From NCBI GenBank assembly GCA_963752815.1, contig CAVVZI010000015.1:1116001-1180000 (forward strand): a DNA stretch of 64,000 bases. Reading direction: 5' to 3'. This DNA comes from Sva-07 sp963752815. GTDB taxonomy: Bacteria; Actinomycetota; Acidimicrobiia; Acidimicrobiales; Ilumatobacteraceae. Shown piece by piece: positions 1-9,314 of the stretch (the first letter of the stretch is position 1; each line of letters starts with the position of its first letter). Below the pieces are notes generated by a model, which saw only the letters and a program-made list of their open reading frames with translations, was not told the origin of the DNA and made no database searches. The position numbers were made by a program, and so were the translations under genes.

Positions 1-2
1 TC

Positions 3-607
3 TCCGACGCGATCGGCCGGTGGTTTGCTGACGGGCGGACCCCGCTTCGGCTGGGCCGCCGAGCCCTCTACCAGTACGTTTACTCCTTTGAATCCGCCAA
101 GGCTCCGCTCGTGCTGCACCTGGACTCGGATGTACTCTTCTACGGCCGAATGGGTGACTGGCTGGACGGGGTGGTCGACGTCTTCGAACGCGTACGAGGA
201 CGCGGTTGCGACTGTTCCCAACGGCGTGGTGCCGCAGGCCAATCGATTGGTGGAGTGGCTGATTGGGCCGCGCGGTTGACCGGCCACGTTGGCCGGCAGG
301 CTGGTCCGTTGGAGCCGATGTGACGTCACGTGGGCTGCTCGTGCACCGAGAGCGGCTGTTCAATCCGCGTGCTACCGCTGCGTCGACAGAAGCCCGAGGA
401 GCAATGGGAGGCCGGCCTCGCGTCGACGCTGGCCGCGGTAAGGGTATGCACGCACACTGCCTCGTGAGCAACGAGACCTGGATGCTGCACCCGCACCAGC
501 ACAATTCAGCTCACGTACGCTGGTTGGATGAACTGATTGCAGAGGTGGAAGTTCGGCCGGTTACCCGTACCGCCCGACTCGGACACCCATGGGGCATCAC
601 GTACTGA
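3..607 (+). pseudogene. Glycosyltransferase-like protein, 5'-truncated and frame-broken
   Basis: The frame is open from the left edge of the window, so the start lies outside. The visible segment carries LHLDSDVLFYG (about 109-150), a hydrophobic strand followed by a DxD motif as in GT-A fold glycosyltransferases. That frame degenerates after about 210. A second frame then carries a plausible C-terminal part (about 440-607: AHCLVSNETWMLHPHQHNS, then LGHPWGITY before the stop). Joining the two needs at least one frame change between about 210 and 440. The assignment rests on the DxD strand only, and it could be a sugar-nucleotide enzyme of another kind. Whether it is a pseudogene or carries sequence errors cannot be decided here, but many other genes in the window show the same kind of break. 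Confidence 0.4.
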
Positions 608-1216
608 GGGGTGGAAGTTTTGGCCGTGGCTTCCTCGTCTGGCGCTCCGTCGGATCCGATCACGCGTTTCGTGACGACGCCCGTTGGCGACGGCTTGACG
701 TGCTCCGTACGTTCGCAGGAGCGGTCACTTGGGCCGGGGTCGGCAAGCGTGGACGATGATCGGACCATCGGCGGAGTCGACGAAGCCGATCTCGATCAGT
801 TGGGCTGCGTCTTCGGCGCCAATGAACCCGCGCCAATCCAGGGACGGCCTGTCACGAGGCCATTCGGGCCGGCGGCAGAAGCTGCATGTGTCGATGTCGT
901 CGTGTCTCGTGCCCACGGATTGCCCACGAACCAGTCAAGATTGACCGATACGGGTCGGCACCACCTGACACGAGAAATCGCGAACTACCTGATCAGGGCA
1001 TACAAATCGGCACGGACCGACATCAGGAGGACGGCACCTGAACGTTTTGTAATCATGAGGTCCCGAGGTTTTAGTCCCGAGGTTCGTACCTCGCACCGGG
1101 CTCTCCAGCCACACGGCGTGCCAGACCACAGGACACAATCCGCTGTTCACGTACCTCGGCGGTCTCACCCGGGCCGGCGCTCGTTCGTCCGCGACGTCAG
1201 TCGGTCCGTCGGCGAG
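608..1216. other. Stretch with no supportable gene
   Basis: About 600 bp between the broken glycosyltransferase-like gene and the end of the family-2 glycosyltransferase. Open frames exist on both strands but none shows a recognisable motif or a convincing start, and the longest one runs on antisense into the neighbouring glycosyltransferase gene. Two short direct copies of GTCCCGAGGTT lie near 1061-1085. It may be decayed sequence. Confidence 0.5.
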
Positions 1217-2650
1217 CTACGTCGGCGGTGGCTGATCGCCGATCGGGGCAAATCCGCGGCGTTGCTGGGCGCCCCAGCTCGTCGTTCCACGAGCGATGTC
1301 CACGTATCCGATCGCTCGCCAGACGTCGTGGAGCGGGTGAAAGCAGACGCTCTCGACGACCGTGTAGACGAGGAGGCGAAAGATGTCCCGCCGGCGCCGG
1401 TAGCGGTTGAATCCGAACTCCTCCACCGTGATCGCGGTGAGCGTGAGCAGCACGCTGAGACCGAGGGTGACGAACCCGTAGGCGATCACGTAGCTCAATG
1501 ACAGCTGGCTGAGTAGCCCCAGCACGATCGTGATGACGAGACCCCCGAGCGCGAACACCGGGCTGAGGAACTCGAACAGCGCGAAGTGCGGCATGCTGAC
1601 CATGCCGATCGCCCCGTAGCGCTTCTTGAGCATCATTCCCTCGTGCCGGTGCAGGCCTTGCCAGAGTCCGCGTTGCCACCGACGGCGCTGCCGGCTGAGC
1701 GTGGAGAACTGTTCCGGCACCTCTGTCCAGCACACCGGATCGGGGACGAACACGATCCGGTAGGGCTCGTCGCGGTCACGGAGGTAGCGGTGCAACCGCA
1801 GACGTCAACTCGAAGTCCTCGCCCACCGTGTCGGTCCAATATCCGCCGACCGTTTCGAGGATGTTCCGGTCGAACAGACCGAATGCGCCGGAGATGATGC
1901 CGAGCGCGTTGTGGCGGCTCCAGCCGGCCCGAGCGACGAGGAACGCCCGGAGGTACTCGATGACCTGGATCGTTGCCAGCCCGCTCTTCGGAAGCCGGAT
2001 GTCGACGACCCGTCCGTGATCGACGCGGCAACTGTTCGCGACGCGGATCGATCCGCCTGCCGCCACGACGAGTCCAGGATCGTCGAGGATCGGCTTCGCG
2101 ATCTTGAGCAGTGCGTCCTCCTCGAGCAGAGGAGTCGGCGTCGATCACGCACACGTAGGGCTGGCTCGCGACCCGCAGCGCGGCGTTGAGCGCATCGGAC
2201 CGCCCGCCGTTCTCCTTGTCGACCACCAGCAGGTTGCGGTGCCGTCTCGAGACGTAGGTGGTTCGAATCGGTGCCGACGCGACCACGTCTCTCGTCGCCA
2301 GCCTGACCGGAACGAGGTCGAAGGCATGCACGAGGGCATCCAGCGTTCCGTCCTTCGAGCCGTCGTTGGAGACCACCACCTCGTGACGCGGGTATCGGAG
2401 CGCGAGCAGCGATCGAACGCTCTCGACGATCACCGCTTCCTCGTTGAACGCCGGCACGAGCACCGAGATGCCGGGGGTGAGCGGTGACCGGAACAGCTCG
2501 TCGAGGCCGAGATAGGGACGACGCCGCACCTCGGCGCTCGATCTGCATCCAGGCGAGAGCGGTCAGGATCAGATACGAGGTGTTGAGGACGAGGAAGTAC
2601 ACGAACGACACCGCGGAGAACACCACGAGTACGTCGCGCAACACACTCAC
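1217..2650 (-). CDS. Processive family-2 glycosyltransferase (frame-broken)
   Basis: Membrane glycosyltransferase of the cellulose/poly-GlcNAc synthase type, expected to polymerise an exopolysaccharide at the inner membrane. Reading from the GTG at 2650: one N-terminal membrane helix (VVFSAVSFVYFLVLNTSYLI), then the GT2 core with SNDGSKDGT, the VIDADS metal site, VGEDFEL with the catalytic acid, and the QRRRW motif typical of processive enzymes, then three or four C-terminal membrane helices. The pieces lie in different frames, with breaks near 2530, 2125 and 1800. All hallmark motifs are intact, so sequence indels are more likely than decay. Its GTG overlaps the stop of the HEAT-repeat gene by 4 bp, so it is the last gene of an operon with the HEAT protein, receiver and kinase. 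Confidence 0.8.
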
Positions 2651-3656
2651 AATGTGACTCGATCGGCTGCCTCGATGAGATGAGGCCCGGCGTCGTGATC
2701 GGCGGCCAGGCGGAGCACGACTGCCGGGTCGATGCGACCGAGCGACTGGGCCGCGGCGCGGGCGGGCTCGAACAAATCCGTACGAGCGATCGGGATCAGA
2801 GCCTCGGTCGCCTGATGCCCGCCCATCTGACCGAGCGCTCGTGCCGCCGCCGTTCGCACATCGGGGACACGATCGCCGAGCGCGACGATCGAGTGCGTCG
2901 CGCGCCTCGCTGGCTCCGAGCCGGCCGAGCGCCGATGCCGACGCCGATCGGACGGAGGCGGCAGGATCGACGAGGCGGTCGACGACGGGGGCGATGTCGG
3001 CTGCGGCCCCGATGAGGCCGATGATCTGCACGGCCGACGTCCGGACTTCCGAATCCTCGTGACGCATGAGTTCGGCGAGACGCTCGACCGCGGGTGGTCC
3101 GATGTCGAGCAGTGCCATGTCGGCGACGTCGCGGGGGAGCCGTCCGCGCACAGAGGCGGTGATGAGCGGTTCGATCGCCTCGACGGCGCCGAGGCGGCCG
3201 AGGCTCCGAGCCGCCGCAGCGCGTACGTCGCGTTCCGGATCGTCGAGCAGGCCGACAAGCAAAGGAACAACACGGAGCGGCCCGACATCGCCGAGCACGA
3301 ACGCCGCCGTGGCACGCTTCCACGGGAAGTAGCTCTGCAGCCGGCGAACTTGCTGGTCGAGCAGGCCGCTCGACTCCCAGTAAGCGACGATGCGATCGCG
3401 CGATGCCCCGGTCAGCTGACGGCCGTACTTGCACGAGCAGGTCGGCGAACACCTTCGTCTCGGCGCCGTTCAGCTCCGGCGGCACGATCGGGCCGTCACC
3501 GTCGACGAGTTCGATGGCTGGAAGGCGCAACCGAACCGCGAGCGTCTCGACGTGCCTCGTTCGGCGCCCGACCAGCAGGTGACGTGCCACGACCACGATG
3601 ATGAGCAGCACGTTCGCGATCGCAGGCGCAAGCGACACGACCACGATCGGAGGCAT
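2647..3656 (-). CDS. Membrane-anchored HEAT-repeat protein (frame-broken)
   Basis: Starts at ATG 3656 with one membrane helix (residues about 4-28, VSLAPAIANVLLIIVVVARH). A linker follows, then HEAT/PBS-lyase-type helical repeats such as VRAAAARSLGRLGAVEAIEP, VRTSAVQIIGLIGAA and VRTAAARALGQMGGHQATEA, which usually form a protein-binding scaffold. Breaks near 3430 and 2900 separate three frames that together give one continuous repeat protein of about 335 residues. The gene sits between the receiver gene and the glycosyltransferase with only a few bases spacing or overlap, so it probably assembles or regulates the glycosyltransferase at the membrane. That role is inferred from position. Confidence 0.75.
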
Positions 3657-3660
3657 CGGG

Positions 3661-4073
3661 TCAACGCCTCCCGAGGATCGCCTGCACCCTCGCTCGCAGC
3701 TCCTGCGAACTGAAGGGTTTACGGATGTAGTCGTCGGCACCCGCCTCGAAGCCCTCCTGCACGTCCGATTCCTGCGCTCGGGCGGTGAGCAGGATGATCG
3801 GCATGCGCTCGGGTCGCCTCCTCGGCTCGGAGTCGCCGCGTGAGTTCGAACCCGTCGAGCTTCGGCATCATCACGTCGAGCATCGCGAGGTCGGGCTTGG
3901 CGGTTCGGGCCAGCTCGAAGGCCTCCTCGCCGTCGTGCGCCTGGAGCACCGTGTAACCCGAGCGCTCGAGTCGGAACGTGATCAATCCGAGGATGTCCGC
4001 GTCGTCGTCGGCGGCGAGCACGACCGGCTTGTCGCTCGTCGGGCTCGGGTGCCGGCGGGGCACTCTCGGTCAT
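3661..4073 (-). CDS. Single-domain response regulator (CheY-like, frame-broken)
   Basis: A stand-alone receiver domain with no output domain. The acidic pocket is in VLAADDDADILGL, the phospho-acceptor Asp in MLDVMMPKLDG and the conserved Lys in IRKPFS close to the C-terminus; total length is about 135 residues. The frame changes near 3815, where the C-terminal third lies in another frame. The start is uncertain: ATG 4073 overlaps the kinase stop as ATGA but needs another frame correction near 4035, while GTG 4063 is directly in frame with the acidic pocket. It lies between the histidine kinase and the HEAT/glycosyltransferase pair, so it presumably relays the kinase signal by protein-protein contact rather than by DNA binding. 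Confidence 0.8.
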
Positions 4074-6113
4074 GTCGGAACCTCCTGGGTTCGGGTCGGA
4101 TGCGTTCGAATCGTCAGCGACGTGGGCAACGGCAGCTCGATCCGGAAGGTGGAGCCGACGCCGAGTTCACTCGAGACGGTGAGCGATCCCCCGTGGGCTT
4201 CGGCGATGGACTTGGCGATCCAGAGCCCGAGACCGGTTCCCTGGATGGTGCTGGCCGTCGATGCGCGATAGAAGCGATCGAAGATCTTGCCGACCTCGTC
4301 GGCAGGCATGCCGATGCCGGTGTCGTGCACCTCGAGCCACGCCATGTCGGCCTGTCGCCCCAACTCGACGGTGACCGAGCCGCCGTCAGGGGTGAACTTG
4401 ACCGCGTTCGACAGCAGGTTGTCCAGGAGCTGTCCGAGCCGAATTTCGTCGCCGCGGATCGTCAGCGGTCTGGAATGCACCACCAACTGCAGGTCGAGAC
4501 CCTTGGCCGCGGCAACCGCGTGAATCGATTCGATCTGGTTCGATGCCAACTGGGCGAGATCGACCGTCGTCTTGTCGAGTTTGACGCGGCCGCTGTCGAA
4601 CCGCGCGGCGACGAGGATGTCGCCGATCAGGGAGTTCAAACGGTCGCAGTTGCGAGCGATGATCTCGACGACGTGTTCCTGTTCCGGCCCCAACTCGCCG
4701 ACCTCGCCGTCGCTCAGGATCTCGAGGTAGCCGACCATCGACGTGAGCGGCGTTCGCAGTTCGTGCGACACCGAGCTGACGAACCGGTCCTTCATCGAGT
4801 CGAGTTCGCGGAGTTGCTCGTTCTGCTCGGCGAGCGATGCAGCGACCTCGCGCTCGGCCACCCGCAAGCGTTCACGCTCCAGCGCGATCGACAGTTGGGA
4901 GGCGATCGTCGTGAGCGGACGACTCCTTCAAGTGCAGGTCGAGTGAGCTTCCCTCGGCGACGATCACGCCCGTCTGCTCGCCGCGCACGGTCACAGGGAT
5001 GACGATGTCCGGTGTCCGACGGAGTTCGCTGCTCGCTCGAAGTCGAGCACGAGTCGGGCGCTCAGGTCTCCGTCACCGGCGACCAAGGCGAGCGCTCGTT
5101 CGGCGGTGGCGACGATCTCGTCTCCGTCCTGCGCGGCCAGAAGCTCCGCGGCGTAGCGGCTGAGTGCCGTCTCCTGGTCCGCCGCCCGTTGCGCCTGGTT
5201 CGCCATGACGTGGAACCGCAACACGACGAGTGCCATCAGCAACAGGCTCGCCACCACATTGGCCCAGACATCCAGCGGTTCGTCTCGAATCTCCTGAATG
5301 ACGAGCACGAGCGCGGGAACCGCCGTGACGACTGGCGACGACGGACCGGAATCGGTTCGACTGCACCGCCGCGCCGCGATCGTCTTCGGTGAGCGCCCGC
5401 ATGGTGGGGTCGAGGGCGGCGACGCCGATGAAGACGACACCGCCGAGCAGGGCAACGTCCGAGACTCGGTCCATCGCGGGGTTCTTCGCCGTGTTGAGCG
5501 CGAACAGTATGTCACCGACGAGGATCAGTCCGAGCCCGGTGACGACCATCCGGAGCGCCCGCCCCCTCGAGTTCGATCCCATCAGGAAGCGCACCGCGAC
5601 GGCGAGCAGCAGCAGGTCGCCCATCGGGTACAGGATCGGTGACGACGGACTCGTACGGTCGAGAGTGTCGTCGTCGTGCAAGACCGGCTCGATGACGTAC
5701 ACCCACGCGAGGAGCCCGCCGACCACGGTGATGATTCCGGCGTCGATCACGGCTCGGACGTCGGCACCGAAGCGTCCCCGCTGGACGATGGCGACGACGA
5801 GTCCGGCGGCGAGCAACGGGTAGACGGCGACGTAGAAGGGCACGGCCGCAGATGGGAACGGATCGCGGTCGAGCACCAGGTACACGCCCGTGATCACGTC
5901 GGCGATCAGGTTGCTGCACAGACCGGCGCCGATCAGGAGCCACGCCTGTGGCGCCACGGGGCGAAAGCGACGTACCCCGACCAGCACACTCACCGCAGCC
6001 AGGAGTCCGGCGGCCGGATAGATCACGAGGTATCGCAGCACGCTCCACGAGGCGGGCAGGACGGCATACGCGGCACACAGAAGGAGCCCGATCGTCAACG
6101 CCCGCCAGAACAT
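4070..6113 (-). CDS. Multi-pass membrane sensor histidine kinase (frame-broken)
   Basis: From ATG 6113 (MFWRALTIGLLL) a block of about eight or nine membrane helices is followed by a GAF-like segment (ETALSRYAAELLAAQDGDEI...), a coiled linker, HisKA with SHELRTPLTSMVGYLE, and HATPase_c with the N box DNLLSNAVKFTPDGG, the G1 box DTGIGMP, the F box FDRFY and the G2 box GTGLGLWIAKSI. Frame changes are needed near 5330, 5010 and 4915, and all motifs are preserved across them. The open frame continues upstream to possible ATG codons at 6221 and 6299. The stop overlaps the start of the receiver gene, so kinase and receiver form a two-component pair heading the operon that ends with the glycosyltransferase. 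Confidence 0.85.
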
Positions 6114-6364
6114 CACGGCATCCGATCGGGTGGACCCGGTGCGGACGTCCTCTCGGGCGACAACCTCGGCAGAAACGTCCACGCGCCATCGTCGCGCATC
6201 GGCCGCGAGACTCCGGAACATGGTGCCCGCGGAATGGCCCGAGTCGAGCACCCCAGTCGCCAACGCGGCGTGCAACTTTTGTGGCCATTTCGTGCCCACG
6301 GTGCAGCGCGAGATTGGGCTCCAGCTGTGCGGGGCATAGTTGTCGAGGCGGGAAACGAGGAGTG

Positions 6365-7018
6365 ATGTCGAACTCGAATCGGAGCTCGTTCAAATCGATC
6401 GTGATCATCGCGATCGCGGTCGCCGCCGGCTTGTTCGCGTTCGGCGCGCTCGGATCGCTGTTGGACATACATCTGCCGTTCGGGACGGAGACGAAGGATC
6501 ATTCGCCGCCCGTGATCGTCAACGAAATCCGTGACCTCGCCGAGTTCCGCGCGGCCGAGGCCGACCTCGAGGTGATCGTCGATCAGGAGCGTGACGTGAA
6601 GTGGGTGCCATCGTTCATCGCCGGTGAACGCGTGCAGTACGTGGCCGTGGGCACCGTCGACGCGACCGTCGATTTCTCGTCGCTGGGTGACGGGGCAGTC
6701 ATCGTCGACGACGACGGCAGGGCGACGATCATTGTGCCGGCACCCCAGATCGGTGCGCCGGTCATCGATTTCGACCAGGGCGGGGTGATGAACCGCGATC
6801 GTGGCGTTCTCAACCGGCTCGGTGGGGTCTTCGTCGACAATCCGACCGGCGAGGAGGCGTTGATCGCTGAAGCGGAAGAGAAGATGGTCGCCGCTGCGGC
6901 GTCGAGTGACCTGCTCGAACGAGCCGAGGAGAACACGACCAAAGTGCTCACCGACCTCGCCACGGCCCTTGGGGTCGAGGACGTGCGAGTGGTGTTCGAG
7001 CAGGAGCGTCAGCCGTAG
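6365..7018 (+). CDS. DUF4230 domain-containing membrane-anchored protein
   Basis: 217 residues from ATG 6365. A short basic N-terminus is followed by one hydrophobic helix (residues about 11-30, IVIIAIAVAAGLFAFGALGS), after which the protein is soluble and probably exported. The region from RDLAEFRAAEADLEVIVD through a beta-rich core to a helical C-terminus (ALIAEAEEKMVAAAASSDLL) matches the general form of DUF4230 proteins, whose biochemical role is unknown. It is transcribed divergently from the sensor kinase. The intergenic region (6114-6364) could hold promoters for both, but no convincing -35/-10 pair was picked out. Confidence is good for the gene and moderate for the family name. Confidence 0.8.
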   Translation: MSNSNRSSFKSIVIIAIAVAAGLFAFGALGSLLDIHLPFGTETKDHSPPVIVNEIRDLAEFRAAEADLEVIVDQERDVKWVPSFIAGERVQYVAVGTVDATVDFSSLGDGAVIVDDDGRATIIVPAPQIGAPVIDFDQGGVMNRDRGVLNRLGGVFVDNPTGEEALIAEAEEKMVAAAASSDLLERAEENTTKVLTDLATALGVEDVRVVFEQERQP

Positions 7019-7223
7019 ACCTGCTACGTCGACGACACGTCGCGCCGACCGTGCGCGCATCAAACTCGGCCATCTCAGGGTGGCGTGGCTCGCCAATTCC
7101 CGTTGGCAATAGCACCTCGTTGTCGGCGGCATTCTCAACCCGATGGGTCAACCGCTGGCGACATCGCGGCCAGGGCGGATCAGCGGCGCGACGGTCCGGC
7201 GGGCTTTCGCGTCCGGCTCCGGT

Positions 7224-7460
7224 TCATGTCCCCCGCTTGACCCATCCGTCGTAGACCAAATAGCCGATGAGAATTGCCGCCAGAACTATTGCAATCAGAT
7301 ACTCAGCGGGCCATTGCACGCTCGCAGGGTGGACGAAGCGATCCGGTTCGAAACGCCAAACCGCGCGGCCATACTCTGAATCACCTGGTTGGGTGACCTG
7401 AGTACCGGCGGGGCGGAGCGTGCGCGGGTTCGGCGAATGTGCGCGGGCGGTTGCGGCCAT
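7224..7460 (-). CDS. Possible small membrane protein
   Basis: An open frame of 78 codons in an otherwise empty 490-bp gap. The last 27 residues form one good membrane helix followed by a charged tail (AEYLIAIVLAAILIGYLVYDG, then WVKRGT). The N-terminal half is unremarkable, and an internal start is possible. No family is recognised. The rest of the gap (7019-7223 and 7461-7512) shows nothing I can support. Confidence 0.35.
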   Translation of the reverse strand: MAATARAHSPNPRTLRPAGTQVTQPGDSEYGRAVWRFEPDRFVHPASVQWPAEYLIAIVLAAILIGYLVYDGWVKRGT

Positions 7461-7512
7461 GCGCCGTAGGGCACACTGCGTACGTGGCTGAGGTTCGGGG
7501 AGGTAGTCCAGG

Positions 7513-8568
7513 GTGTCGTTGACGGAGCGCGCCGACGCCTTCCAACGCCGCCACCCAGTCGCGGGATTCCCGATTGGGGTGATCTACAAGTTCGGCGAAG
7601 ACCAAGGGCCGTATCTCGCGGCCCTCATCACCTACTACGGGTTCCTGTCGCTGTTCCCGCTCCTGCTGCTCCTCGCCTCGGTCCTCGGGTTCGTGCTCGA
7701 GGGCCACCCCGAGCTGCAGCGACAGATCCTCGACTCCACGCTCAGCCAGTTCCCGGTGATCGGTGACGAGCTCGCGGAGCCGCAGGGGCTCCACGGCAGC
7801 ATCGGCGCGATCATCGTCGGCGGTCTCGTTGCCGTGTACGGGGCGATCGGCGTCGCACAGGCGATCCAGAACACCATGAATGTCACCTGGTCGGTGCCCC
7901 GCAACCGCCGACCGAACCCCATCCGGGCACGCCTACGAAGTCTGCGCCTCATCGGTCTGGTCGGGATCGCCGTCGTGGCCACGACGATCCTGTCGGGCGC
8001 CGGATCGAACGCCTCGGCTTTCGGCGCCAACGTCGGGGGCTGGGGCACGGCAGCTGCGCTTGTCTTGTCGATGCTCGTCAACGGTGCGGTGCTGGTCGTG
8101 ACGTTCAGGATCTTCCGCCCCGACAAGGTGCGCCGTCGCGACGTCATTCCCGGAGCGATCGTCGCCGCCGTCACCTGGCAGCTCCTCCAGTTCTTCGGTG
8201 CCGTCTTCGTCGGGAACGTCGTCAAGGGCTCGGGCGCCACCTATGGCGTGTTCGCGCTCGTGCTCGGCTTGCTGGCATGGATCTTCCTCGCCGCCGTCGG
8301 CGTCGTGATCGGATCGGAAGTCAACGTGGTGCGCGCCAAACGGCTCTACCCGCGGGCGCTGCTGACACCGTTCACGGACAACGTCGACCTCACCGCCGCC
8401 GACCGACGCGCCTACCTCGACGCGGTCAACTCTCAGCAGTTCAAGGGCTTCCAATCGGTGACGGTGCACTACGAAGATGACGGCCAACAAGCCTCGGCCC
8501 GCCGCGCCCTCGCCCGATCGCCCGTACCACCCGCCGATCCGGACGAGCACCCGCCGACGACAAAGTGA
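7513..8568 (+). CDS. YihY/BrkB family inner-membrane protein
   Basis: 351 residues from GTG 7513. The protein shows the YihY pattern of about six membrane helices: the family-typical entry ALITYYGFLSLFPLLLLLAS near residue 38, long polar loops, then helices at LIGLVGIAVVATTI, AAALVLSMLVNGAVLVVTFR, VTWQLLQFFGAVFVG and VFALVLGLLAWIFLAAVGVV. The C-terminal 60 residues are soluble and Pro/Arg-rich. YihY proteins were once called ribonuclease BN, but that is not supported, and their true function is unsettled. The gene is monocistronic and convergent with hsp20 across a strong hairpin. Confidence 0.9.
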   Translation: MSLTERADAFQRRHPVAGFPIGVIYKFGEDQGPYLAALITYYGFLSLFPLLLLLASVLGFVLEGHPELQRQILDSTLSQFPVIGDELAEPQGLHGSIGAIIVGGLVAVYGAIGVAQAIQNTMNVTWSVPRNRRPNPIRARLRSLRLIGLVGIAVVATTILSGAGSNASAFGANVGGWGTAAALVLSMLVNGAVLVVTFRIFRPDKVRRRDVIPGAIVAAVTWQLLQFFGAVFVGNVVKGSGATYGVFALVLGLLAWIFLAAVGVVIGSEVNVVRAKRLYPRALLTPFTDNVDLTAADRRAYLDAVNSQQFKGFQSVTVHYEDDGQQASARRALARSPVPPADPDEHPPTTK

Positions 8569-8604
8569 ATGGCCGACTGGGCCCTTGTGGACGGCGCATC
8601 CCGA

Positions 8605-8640
8605 CCGCTCGCTGCCACCGGCGGGGGTGGCAGCGAGCGG
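8605..8640. terminator. 15-bp perfect hairpin between convergent yihY and hsp20
   Basis: CCGCTCGCTGCCACC and its exact reverse complement flank a 6-nt loop (8620-8625). It lies between the 3' ends of two convergent genes, as expected for a bidirectional terminator. There is no U-tract, which is common in actinobacteria. Confidence 0.7.
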
Positions 8641-8703
8641 CTCTGGCGGTGCGCCGATGGACCGGACTGGCGGGGTGCTTCGACGGGCCGACTGGTCGAG
8701 CCC

Positions 8704-9153
8704 TTACGAGACGTCCGATGAGGTGGTTTGGATCGCTTCGGGTGCCGACTGTGCGCTCTGTCCGACAGCGATCTTGCGCGGCTTGGCTTGTTCGGCGACC
8801 GGGATACGGATGGTGAGCACACCGTCGTGGAGGTCGGCCTCGAGGTGCTCGAGATCGAGTCCGTCGCCGAGTTGGATCTGGCGCCGGAAGCTGCCACGGT
8901 ACCGCTCACCGAAGTACGGCTGGTCGGTTTCCTCGCGCTGCCAGTTCCGCTCGGCCGCCACGGTGAGGACGTTGCGTTCGACCGTGATGTCGAGGCTCTC
9001 GGCCTTCACGCCTGGCAGATCGATGTGCACCCACACATCGCTGCCACGCCGGAAAGCGTCCATCGGCATGACGCCGCCACTGTTCTGTTGCCGGCTCGAC
9101 AACCGACTGAAGAGCGTGTCGAGGTCACGGAACGGGTCGGTCTGCGTCAACAT
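8704..9153 (-). CDS. Hsp20/alpha-crystallin small heat-shock protein
   Basis: 149 residues. ATG 9153 was chosen because it follows a good ribosome-binding site (AAGGAG, 8 nt upstream) and begins MLTQTDPFRDLDTLFSRL, the usual Hsp20 N-terminus. The alpha-crystallin domain spans about residues 38-130 (DVWVHIDLPGVKAESLDITV... LHDGVLTIRIPV), with the conserved G-V-L motif near its end. It is an ATP-independent holdase that keeps unfolding proteins soluble. The upstream region is shared with the divergent recombinase-like gene and carries an unusual 11-bp inverted repeat. No CIRCE or HAIR element was seen. Confidence 0.95.
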   Translation of the reverse strand: MLTQTDPFRDLDTLFSRLSSRQQNSGGVMPMDAFRRGSDVWVHIDLPGVKAESLDITVERNVLTVAAERNWQREETDQPYFGERYRGSFRRQIQLGDGLDLEHLEADLHDGVLTIRIPVAEQAKPRKIAVGQSAQSAPEAIQTTSSDVS

Positions 9154-9232
9154 GTCAACACTCCTTCTCGAGTTGTGGTTGGTTGCGGGACGCCTCGACG
9201 GTCGATGCGACCGATCGATGGAGTCCTTGTCG

Positions 9233-9284
9233 GTCAACATAATAATTCATGATTATGTGCGATGTCAACGACGATTATGTTGAC
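9233..9284. promoter_or_regulatory. Perfect 11-bp inverted repeat in the hsp20/recombinase divergent region
   Basis: GTCAACATAAT at 9233-9243 is repeated exactly as ATTATGTTGAC at 9274-9284, with 30 bp between. A further GTCAAC lies at 9264-9269, and the AT-rich centre (AATAATTCATGATTATG) is itself nearly palindromic. The right arm contains the -35 hexamer of the recombinase-like gene. The sequence does not match CIRCE or HspR boxes. It looks like the operator of an unidentified regulator, possibly the divergent recombinase-like protein itself. Confidence 0.55.
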
Positions 9285-9308
9285 AAGATGGTCTTGCGGT
9301 GGGATGAT
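9280..9308 (+). promoter_or_regulatory. Sigma-70-type promoter, apparently leaderless
   Basis: TTGACA at 9280-9285, a 17-bp spacer, then GATGAT at 9303-9308. The expected transcription start, 6-7 nt downstream, coincides with the ATG at 9315 (MARKVSRRDD), so the transcript would be leaderless. This favours 9315 over the upstream in-frame ATG at 9249. Confidence 0.6.
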
Positions 9309-9314
9309 CCGCAC

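Noticed and set aside
611..1501. 296-codon frame on the plus strand
   Set aside because: Its 3' third is antisense to the glycosyltransferase C-terminus, the composition is atypical and no motif or ribosome site was found.
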